Below, in pieces: positions 56,588 through 64,000 of a stretch of 64,000 bases of DNA. The stretch covers positions 62,001 to 126,000 of the forward strand of contig NZ_VXCA01000023.1 in NCBI RefSeq assembly GCF_011369485.1. The letters are read 5' to 3'. The notes below the pieces were generated by a model that saw only the letters and a list, made by a program, of their open reading frames with translations, made no database searches and was not told the origin of the DNA. The stretch comes from Pseudomonas atagonensis. GTDB taxonomy: Bacteria > Pseudomonadota > Gammaproteobacteria > Pseudomonadales > Pseudomonadaceae. The first letter of the stretch is position 1. Each line of letters begins with the position of its first letter. The position numbers were made by a program, and so were the translations under genes.

Positions 56588-57798
56588 TGAGCAAGTTCAT
56601 GGATTGGGTTGATGCGCGCTTTCCCGCCACCAAGATGTGGGAAGACCATCTCAGCAAGTATTACGCTCCAAAAAACTTCAACTTCTTCTACTTCTTCGGC
56701 TCGCTGGCCCTGCTGGTGCTGGTCAACCAGATCGTCACCGGCGTCTGGCTGACGATGAGCTACACCCCGTCGGCAGAAGAAGCGTTTGCCTCTGTCGAAT
56801 ACATCATGCGCGACGTCGAGTACGGCTCGATCCTGCGTCTGCTGCACTCGACCGGCGCCTCGGCGTTCTTCATCGTCGTTTATCTGCACATGTTCCGTGG
56901 CTTGCTCTACGGTTCGTACCAGAAACCACGTGAACTGGTCTGGGTGTTCGGCATGCTGATCTACCTGGCGCTGATGGCCGAAGCCTTCATGGGTTATCTG
57001 TTGCCGTGGGGCCAGATGTCCTACTGGGGCGCCCAAGTGATCATCTCGCTGTTCGGCGCGATTCCAGTCATCGGCAACGACCTGACTCAGTGGATTCGTG
57101 GTGACTACCTGATTTCCGGGATCACCCTGAACCGCTTCTTCGCCCTGCACGTCGTGGCTCTGCCAATCGTGATTCTCGGTCTGGTGGTGCTGCACATTCT
57201 GGCGCTGCATGAAGTGGGTTCGAACAACCCTGATGGCGTCGACATCAAGAAGCACAAAGACGAGAACGGCATCCCGCTGGATGGCATTGCCTTCCACCCG
57301 TACTACACCGTGAAAGACATTGTCGGTGTCGTGGTATTCCTGTTTATCTTCTGCTTTATCGTGTTCTTCTTCCCGGAAATGGGCGGCTACTTCCTCGAAA
57401 AACCGAACTTCGAGCAAGCCAACCCCTTCAAGACGCCTGAGCATATTGCGCCGGTCTGGTACTTCACACCGTTCTACGCAATCCTGCGTGCAGTTCCTGA
57501 CAAACTCATGGGCGTTATCGCCATGGGCGCGGCGATTGCGGTGCTGTTCGTGCTGCCGTGGCTCGACCGCAGTCCGGTCAAGTCGATGCGCTATAAAGGC
57601 TGGATGAGCAAAATCTGGCTGGTGGTGTTCTGCATTTCCTTCGTGATCCTCGGCATTCTCGGTGTTCTGGCGCCGACTCCGGAGCGCACGTTGCTGTCGC
57701 AGGTGTGTACTTTCCTGTACTTCGCCTACTTCATTCTGATGCCTTTCTACACCAGGCTCGAGAAGACCAAACCGGTTCCGGAAAGGGTGACTGGCTGA
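56584..57798 (+). CDS. petB: Ubiquinol-cytochrome c reductase, cytochrome b subunit
   Basis: 404-aa integral membrane subunit with eight predicted helices, holding haems bL and bH via paired His residues in HSTGASAFF / HMFRG and HVVALP / HILALHEVG. The PEMGGYF loop and the C-terminal membrane region complete the bc1-type (not b6f split) layout. It overlaps petA by 4 nt and petC by 1 nt (TGATG). Confidence 0.97.
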   Translation: MMSKFMDWVDARFPATKMWEDHLSKYYAPKNFNFFYFFGSLALLVLVNQIVTGVWLTMSYTPSAEEAFASVEYIMRDVEYGSILRLLHSTGASAFFIVVYLHMFRGLLYGSYQKPRELVWVFGMLIYLALMAEAFMGYLLPWGQMSYWGAQVIISLFGAIPVIGNDLTQWIRGDYLISGITLNRFFALHVVALPIVILGLVVLHILALHEVGSNNPDGVDIKKHKDENGIPLDGIAFHPYYTVKDIVGVVVFLFIFCFIVFFFPEMGGYFLEKPNFEQANPFKTPEHIAPVWYFTPFYAILRAVPDKLMGVIAMGAAIAVLFVLPWLDRSPVKSMRYKGWMSKIWLVVFCISFVILGILGVLAPTPERTLLSQVCTFLYFAYFILMPFYTRLEKTKPVPERVTG

Positions 57799-58580
57799 TG
57801 AAAAAGTTATTTTTTGCTCTGATTTTTGCTGCGCTGCCAGTCCTGTCTTTTGCTGCTGAGCATGGTGGTCCGGAACTGGAAAAAGTCGATATCGACGTCT
57901 CCGACAAAGCCGCTCTGCAGGATGGCGCGCGTACCTTTGCCAACTATTGCATGGGTTGCCACAGTGCCAAGTTCCAGCGTTACGAGCGTGTTGCCGATGA
58001 CTTGGGTATCCCGCACGAACTGATGCTGGAAAAACTGGTGTTCACTGGGGCCAAGATCGGCGATCACATGAACATCGGCATGCAGCCGGCCGACGCCAAG
58101 ACCTGGTTCGGTGCGGCGCCGCCGGATCTGACGCTGGTGGCGCGGGTTCGCGGTACCGACTGGCTCTACGGCTACCTGCGTTCGTTCTACGAAGATCCGG
58201 CGCGTCCATGGGGCGTGAACAACAAGGTCTTCCCGAACGTCGGCATGCCTAACGTTCTGGTCGGCCTGCAGGGTCGTCAGGTGGTCGGCTGCAAGCAGGT
58301 GCAGATCGTTGAAGATGGCAAGAAGCAATATGATCCGCTGACCGGTACGCCGCTGACTCATGAGGCGTGCGATCAGCTGACCATCGTGCCGAAGTCCGGT
58401 GCTCTGAATGCAGAGCAGTTCGATGAGAAGGTCAAGAATCTGGTAACCTTCCTGGCTTACTCGGCTAACCCGGTTAAGCTGCAACATCAGCGCATCGGTA
58501 CTTACGTCTTGCTGTACCTGGCGTTCTTCTTTGTGTTCGCCTACCTGCTCAAGCGTGAATACTGGAAAGACGTGCACTGA
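57798..58580 (+). CDS. petC: Ubiquinol-cytochrome c reductase, cytochrome c1 subunit
   Basis: 260-aa precursor. A signal peptide (MKKLFFALIFAALPVLSFAA) is followed by the c-type haem motif CMGCH at 51-55. A C-terminal membrane helix (about 236-253, TYVLLYLAFFFVFAYLL) anchors the haem domain in the inner membrane facing the periplasm. The start at 57798 is fixed by the 1-nt overlap with petB; longer frames overlap petB and lack a signal. Confidence 0.97.
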   Translation: MKKLFFALIFAALPVLSFAAEHGGPELEKVDIDVSDKAALQDGARTFANYCMGCHSAKFQRYERVADDLGIPHELMLEKLVFTGAKIGDHMNIGMQPADAKTWFGAAPPDLTLVARVRGTDWLYGYLRSFYEDPARPWGVNNKVFPNVGMPNVLVGLQGRQVVGCKQVQIVEDGKKQYDPLTGTPLTHEACDQLTIVPKSGALNAEQFDEKVKNLVTFLAYSANPVKLQHQRIGTYVLLYLAFFFVFAYLLKREYWKDVH

Positions 58581-58604
58581 TACGCTTCAAGCATTGCTGT
58601 TAAT

Positions 58605-58688
58605 CGCGCGCGCCCAAGGGCGTCTCCGATAACGCAGCGTCTGGTCAGCCAGATGTGCGGGAGGCGCCCTCTGGGCGCGCGCGTTTTT
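58605..58688 (+). terminator. Large terminator hairpin after petC
   Basis: Arms CGCGCGCGCCCAAGGGCG (58605-58622) and GGCGCCCTCTGGGCGCGCGCG (58662-58682) with a ~40-nt loop, ending in TTTTT. It separates petABC from sspAB. Confidence 0.7.
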
Positions 58689-58725
58689 CCGGTTCCAATC
58701 ATTTCAACAAGCGAGGAGGATCGCC

Positions 58726-59343
58726 ATGGGCGTGACCAATCGGTTGGCCTGTTACTCCGACCCCGCCGACCACTATTCCCACCGAGTGCGCATCGTGCTT
58801 GCAGAGAAGGGTGTCAGCGCCGAAATCATTTATGTGGAGGCTGGTCGTCAGCCGCCTAAACTGATTGAGGTGAACCCTTACGGCAGTCTGCCCACGCTGG
58901 TCGATCGCGACCTGGCGTTGTGGGAGTCGACCGTCGTGATGGAGTATCTGGATGAGCGTTACCCGCATCCGCCATTGATGCCGGTTTACCCGGTGGCGCG
59001 TGCCAACAGCCGACTGCTGATTCACCGTATTCAGCGCGACTGGTGTGGTCTGGTGGATCTGATTCTGGATCCCAAGTCCAAGGAAGCTGCGCGTGTCGTG
59101 GCGCGTAAGGAATTGCGTGAAAGCCTGACCGGCGTGTCGCCGCTGTTTGCCGACAAGCCGTTTTTCCTCAGTGAGGAACAAAGTCTGGTGGATTGCTGCC
59201 TATTGCCAATACTCTGGCGTTTGCCGATTTTGGGTATTGAACTGCCGCGGCCGGCCAAGCCGCTGCTTGATTATATGGAGCGCCAGTTTGCGCGTGAGGC
59301 TTTCCAGGCGAGTCTGTCTGGTGTCGAACGCGACATGCGCTAA
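58726..59343 (+). CDS. sspA: Stringent starvation protein A
   Basis: 205-aa glutathione-S-transferase-fold protein lacking transferase activity, which binds RNA polymerase and modulates transcription in stress. N-terminal thioredoxin-like part with [20 protein letters not shown], then an all-helical part. It is cotranscribed with sspB 16 nt later, as in most gammaproteobacteria (PA4428-PA4427). Confidence 0.95.
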   Translation: MGVTNRLACYSDPADHYSHRVRIVLAEKGVSAEIIYVEAGRQPPKLIEVNPYGSLPTLVDRDLALWESTVVMEYLDERYPHPPLMPVYPVARANSRLLIHRIQRDWCGLVDLILDPKSKEAARVVARKELRESLTGVSPLFADKPFFLSEEQSLVDCCLLPILWRLPILGIELPRPAKPLLDYMERQFAREAFQASLSGVERDMR

Positions 59344-59359
59344 GGCTTAAGGAGCCGCT

Positions 59360-59773
59360 ATGAACTCCAGTCGACCTTATCTGGTCCGCGCGCTCTACGA
59401 GTGGATTGTGGATAACGATTGCACCCCGCACATGCTGGTCAATTCCGAGTACCCGGCAGTGCAGGTGCCACAGGGTTTCGCCAGTGACGGGCAGATTGTC
59501 CTGAACATTTCGCCTAGCGCCGTGCGTCACTTGCACATGGACAACGACGTAGTGACCTTCGAAGGTCGCTTCGGTGGCGTTCCGCACAGTCTGTACGTAC
59601 CGATCGCTGCGATTCTCGGGATCTACGCCCGGGAAAACGGTCAGGGCATGGTGTTTGATCTCGAGTCGCCGATGGATGACGAGGACGAGATCGAGCCGGA
59701 TGACGACTTGCCGCCACCGGACAGCGAGCCGCCGCGACCAAGCGGCCGGCCAAGTCTCAAAGTGGTGAAGTAA
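59360..59773 (+). CDS. sspB: ClpXP protease specificity-enhancing factor
   Basis: 137-aa adaptor that delivers ssrA-tagged proteins to ClpXP. The dimeric substrate-binding domain covers residues 1-105 (RPYLVRALYEWIVDN start). A flexible acidic linker (DDEDEIEPDDDLPP) and a C-terminal ClpX-docking tail RPSLKVVK end the protein, the usual XB motif. A bidirectional terminator follows. Confidence 0.96.
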   Translation: MNSSRPYLVRALYEWIVDNDCTPHMLVNSEYPAVQVPQGFASDGQIVLNISPSAVRHLHMDNDVVTFEGRFGGVPHSLYVPIAAILGIYARENGQGMVFDLESPMDDEDEIEPDDDLPPPDSEPPRPSGRPSLKVVK

Positions 59774-59774
59774 T

Positions 59775-59807
59775 AAAAAAGGCGATCCGGATGGATCGCC
59801 TTTTTTG
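59775..59807. terminator. Bidirectional terminator, sspB / BON-domain gene
   Basis: AAAAAAGGCGATCC...GGATCGCCTTTTTT, symmetrical with A and T runs, between convergent genes. Confidence 0.9.
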
Positions 59808-59824
59808 TGTCTGTTCGTTGCGTA

Positions 59825-61020
<1,196 letters not shown>

Positions 61021-61097
61021 TCAGCACATGAATGTGCAGCCCGCAAAGCAAAGAGCAAAAGTTGTCGGGTGAAATTGTCCGGATCGGGTGCAGGCGA

Positions 61098-61460
61098 TCA
61101 ACTGTCGAAAGCATTCTGCAACCAGTTCAGCTGATTCGGATGGCTGTCGATGGCCACCACGTCGAAGCGGCAGGGGGAATTGGCCCAACGCGACTCGCGC
61201 TGAAGAAAATACTGTGCAGCGAAAATCAGTTTCTGCTGTTTGCGCTCATCGATGCTAGCGAGCGCGCCACCCCATTGGGTGTTTTTTCTGTAGCGGACTT
61301 CAACGAATACTACTGTATCGCCATCAAGCATGACCAGATCAAGCTCGCCGCGTTTGCATAACCAGTTCTGCGCCAGCAGGCGCAGACCCTGGGCTTGCAG
61401 ATGCTCGAGCGCCTGACGCTCGGCATCCTTGCCGCTTTGCGAGCGTGACCTGTCGGGCAT
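61098..61460 (-). CDS. yraN: YraN-family protein (UPF0102)
   Basis: 120-aa protein with the endonuclease-like core: GKDAERQALEHL, NWLCKRGELDLVM and VFVEVRYR, resembling the Holliday-junction-resolvase-type nuclease fold (D and E-x-K like residues). The biological role is unproven. The start at 61460 (MPDRSRSQ) overlaps the lpoA stop (TGATG), so it is coupled to lpoA. Confidence 0.92.
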   Translation of the reverse strand: MPDRSRSQSGKDAERQALEHLQAQGLRLLAQNWLCKRGELDLVMLDGDTVVFVEVRYRKNTQWGGALASIDERKQQKLIFAAQYFLQRESRWANSPCRFDVVAIDSHPNQLNWLQNAFDS

Positions 61461-63271
61461 CAGCGAGGAGTGTCCGGCAGGCGCTGAACCTGACCACTGA
61501 CGAACTGCGCCCAAGGCAACTGACGTACAACGCGCTGGGTCTGGGTCATGCCGAGGCTGCCCGATTCACCGTCAATGCGGCTGTCCGGCAGGGCTTTGAG
61601 CTGGCCCAGACGCGGTGCCAGTCGATAGGCGTCCACGCCCATGGCATACAGGCGGCCGAGGCTGCCTGCCGCTTGCGGCCACTGTGCTACCACTTGCTGA
61701 CGCAGTGGGTCGCTGGTTTCCAGCAGCCATGGGGTTTCGCAGAAGCGAATGCCGTTCATGTCGTTGTACTGGTTCACGTCGCCGCTGGCGCTGTACACGT
61801 GGGAGGTCGCGTAAACCGGAACGTCACCGGCGTACTGGAAGTTCAGGGTTGGTTTGATCTGTTGCGCCTGTTGCGGGGTCGCAGCGAGGAAGATGAACTC
61901 GATGTCCTGACGACGCGAAGGCTGTGCGGCAACGTTGGTGCCGGCCGCGTTCTGCAGGCTCTTGGCACGGGCTTCACTTTGGCGCAGCTGGAACATGTCG
62001 GCGATCTGCTGAGCCAGTTGCACGGGCTGATCAACACGTTCGGTGGCAACGATGCTGCCACCATTGGCTTGCCAGTCCTGGCTGAACGCACGCAACACAC
62101 GGTCGCCCCATTCGCCTTTCGGCACCATGATGGCGGCGCGGTGCAGGCCATCGGCACGAGCGCGACGGGACACTTCACGAGCTTCGTCTTCAGCGGCCAG
62201 GCCAAACTGGAACAATTGCGCCGGGCCTTGATCGCCTTCGCTGTAGTTCAGCGCCAGCGTGGTGATCGGCAATTGCGGACGAGTGCTCAGTTGTTTGACC
62301 AGCGGTTTTTCCAGCGGACCGACGACCAGTTGCACGCCATCAGCCTGGGCCTTGCGATAGAACTCGTCCATCGAAGTCAGTTTCGAGCTGTCGTAAAACT
62401 GGATGGCTGGCGGTTGCTGACCGGCCTGTTGGGCCTGGTAGTGCGCCGCCATGAAACCTTCGCGCAGCGCTTTGCCGACCGAGGCCAATGGGCCGTCTTG
62501 CGGCAGCAACAGGGCGATTTTGCTCAGTGGCTGGCTCGCCAGCTCCTTGAGTTTGGTCAGCGGCAACGGCAGGTTGATCGCGGCCGGGTGCTTTGGATTC
62601 TGTTTGCGCCAGTTGTCGATCGCGGCTTGTTGCTGCTCCAGCGTACCAGCCGTTTTCACGGCCATCGCCAGACCCATCCAGCCGCCGAGGTCATCGGTGG
62701 TATTGGGTTGCAGTTGATCGGTCGGCAGCGAGGCGATCAGCGTCCAGATCGCTTCGTGGTTCTTGCTCGCGGCTTCGCCTTGCAGCATCGGTGCAATGAA
62801 GATGCGCTCGCGGGCGGCAGCCAGTGTCTGGCCATCGGCTTCAAGGGCGCGGGCGTGAACGGTGCCGGTGCGTACTTGCTGCTCTTCAGGCATTTCACCC
62901 AAATGTTGCAGGCTTGGGTGGCTCAGCGCCGTCAGCGCTGCTTTCGGCTGGTTGCGGGTCATGGCCAGCTCGGCGGACAGGGTGCTGGCAAAAATCTGCT
63001 GGCCGGGCTTCAGTTGCTCCATCGGCACTTGTTGCAGGATTTGCGCGGACTGTCCGGCATTGCCCTGACGATAAGCCAGGTCGGCTGCGCTCAGGCGCAA
63101 CAGGGCGGCTTTTTCCGGCGTCTTCGCCTGGCTGGCCTGTTCGAGCAGTTGCTCGATGCTGGCATCCGGGGTCCGTGGAAGTTCGCCAAGGCTGGAGGAA
63201 GGGGAGCTGGCGCAAGCCGCCAACAGGGCAGCGAGGCAGAGGGCAGTGAACAGCCGCAGGCAAGCGATCAT
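61460..63271 (-). CDS. lpoA: Penicillin-binding protein activator LpoA
   Basis: 603-aa outer-membrane lipoprotein stimulating PBP1a-type peptidoglycan synthesis. Lipobox LLAAC-A lies near residues 16-21. A TPR-like N-terminal domain (about 30-250) is followed by a periplasmic-binding-protein-type domain (about 255-590, IALLLPQDGPL at the start). First gene of a leftward operon with yraN, gmhA and the BON-domain gene. Divergent from rsmI over 210 bp. Confidence 0.94.
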   Translation of the reverse strand: MIACLRLFTALCLAALLAACASSPSSSLGELPRTPDASIEQLLEQASQAKTPEKAALLRLSAADLAYRQGNAGQSAQILQQVPMEQLKPGQQIFASTLSAELAMTRNQPKAALTALSHPSLQHLGEMPEEQQVRTGTVHARALEADGQTLAAARERIFIAPMLQGEAASKNHEAIWTLIASLPTDQLQPNTTDDLGGWMGLAMAVKTAGTLEQQQAAIDNWRKQNPKHPAAINLPLPLTKLKELASQPLSKIALLLPQDGPLASVGKALREGFMAAHYQAQQAGQQPPAIQFYDSSKLTSMDEFYRKAQADGVQLVVGPLEKPLVKQLSTRPQLPITTLALNYSEGDQGPAQLFQFGLAAEDEAREVSRRARADGLHRAAIMVPKGEWGDRVLRAFSQDWQANGGSIVATERVDQPVQLAQQIADMFQLRQSEARAKSLQNAAGTNVAAQPSRRQDIEFIFLAATPQQAQQIKPTLNFQYAGDVPVYATSHVYSASGDVNQYNDMNGIRFCETPWLLETSDPLRQQVVAQWPQAAGSLGRLYAMGVDAYRLAPRLGQLKALPDSRIDGESGSLGMTQTQRVVRQLPWAQFVSGQVQRLPDTPR

Positions 63272-63481
63272 GTAAGTGTTCCTGATACTCGATCAAATTA
63301 GCGTGGAATTGTACCCAAGCACTGGCCGGGGCGCGATGTTGCTGGCGTGAATCAGTCAATTTAGCTGGAGTAAATGTTGCGGCGCGGCTGGGTTATGCAC
63401 AAAACCGGGGTGGCCCGGAACGCATCGCAAGCCTCGTGACGCGTTACAATGCCGGCTTTTACCGTTCATGAGGTGTGCGCT

Positions 63482-64000
63482 TTGACTGCTCCAGGTCCTT
63501 CGAATTCCGCTGCTGGCTCGCTTTATGTGGTGGCGACGCCCATCGGCAACCTGGACGACATCAGCGCCCGGGCACTGAAAATTCTCCGTGAAGTGGCATT
63601 GATTGCTGCCGAGGACACGCGTCACTCGGCGCGACTGATGCAGCACTTCGGGATTGCCACGCCGCTGGCGGCTTGCCACGAGCACAACGAACGAGATGAA
63701 GGTAGCCGCTTTATTACCCGTCTGCTGGCGGGCGATAACGTCGCGTTGATTTCCGATGCCGGCACGCCGCTGATTTCCGATCCAGGCTATCACCTGGTGC
63801 GTCAGGCCCGCGCTGCCGGGATCAATGTGGTGCCGGTGCCGGGTGCCTGCGCGCTGATCGCGGCGCTGTCGGCTGCAGGTCTACCGTCCGATCGCTTTAT
63901 CTTCGAAGGGTTTCTGCCGGCCAAGTCGGTTGGGCGCAAGGCGCGCCTGGAGGCTGTTAAAGAAGAGCCGCGCACACTGATTTTCTACGAAGCCCCGCAT
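63482..64000 (+). CDS. rsmI: 16S rRNA 2'-O-methyltransferase RsmI, 3' end outside window
   Basis: Partial gene running off the right edge. The first 173 codons read [22 protein letters not shown] and continue with [15 protein letters not shown] and [18 protein letters not shown], the tetrapyrrole-methylase fold signatures of RsmI, which modifies C1402 of 16S rRNA. The start is TTG 63482, spaced 6 nt from GAGGTG. A GTG in the same frame at 63473 would give three more residues. Divergent from lpoA as in E. coli yraL-yraM. Confidence 0.93.
   Translation, partial: MTAPGPSNSAAGSLYVVATPIGNLDDISARALKILREVALIAAEDTRHSARLMQHFGIATPLAACHEHNERDEGSRFITRLLAGDNVALISDAGTPLISDPGYHLVRQARAAGINVVPVPGACALIAALSAAGLPSDRFIFEGFLPAKSVGRKARLEAVKEEPRTLIFYEAPH

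Noticed and set aside
61445..63301. 618-codon plus-strand open frame
   Set aside because: Antisense of lpoA, which has lipobox, domains and conserved synteny.

Overview
The window is chromosomal DNA from a Pseudomonas of the P. fluorescens group. GC content is high, most proteins match the P. aeruginosa order (hemA-prfA-prmC-moeB-murI-pagL, then hemH, uraA-upp, hpt, mqo, a chemoreceptor, an M48 peptidase, rsmC, hprA; later trpS, zapE, rplM-rpsI, petABC, sspAB, lpoA-yraN-gmhA-BON, rsmI), and P. fluorescens-type REP/REPIN palindromes lie between genes. No phage, plasmid, insertion sequence, CRISPR, tRNA or rRNA gene was found. Two genes run off the ends: a TPR lipoprotein on the left and rsmI on the right.

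Layout. 1-7.3 kb: haem entry enzyme hemA, translation termination (prfA, prmC), moeB, murI and pagL. 7.3-17.4 kb: the most distinctive region, two leftward operons that look light-regulated. The first runs rudS-like tRNA desulfidase, class II LitR-like MerR regulator, phrB photolyase, NTF2-like protein, SDR, FAD oxidoreductase, DUF1365, cyclopropane/furan fatty acid synthase-like methyltransferase, DUF2878. Adjacent genes overlap by 1-14 nt or lie within 16 nt. The second has a renalase-like flavoprotein and a 71-residue Trp-rich protein. Both are preceded by TGTACA-type boxes separated by 12 nt, the operator pattern I recall for LitR/PplR. 17.5-19.5 kb: an epimerase and ferrochelatase diverge from the second operon.

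19.6-36.5 kb: pyrimidine and purine salvage, mqo, small conserved proteins, acyltransferase, SRAP protein, chemoreceptor, M48 peptidase, a GDT1-type manganese exporter behind a yybP-ykoY riboswitch, rsmC and hprA. 36.6-45.6 kb: LysE exporter, then an acyl-CoA ligase, DUF1302 and DUF1329 proteins and a MalT-type LuxR regulator, a probable lipid or ester utilisation module. 45.6-54.6 kb: metallo-hydrolase, OmpA lipoprotein, yhcB/zapG, hydrolase, trpS, zapE, GlxA-type regulator, acyl-CoA dehydrogenase, aldo-keto reductase. 54.8-64 kb: rplM-rpsI, cytochrome bc1, sspAB, and the lpoA cluster facing rsmI.

The strongest candidate for an interesting system is the light and photo-oxidative stress island at 7.6-17.4 kb. 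It joins DNA repair (photolyase), probable tRNA 4-thiouridine removal, membrane-lipid modification and flavin oxidoreductases under one regulator with visible operators. Parts are described in relatives. The role of several member proteins, and how light reaches the regulator when no LOV gene is in the window, remain open.
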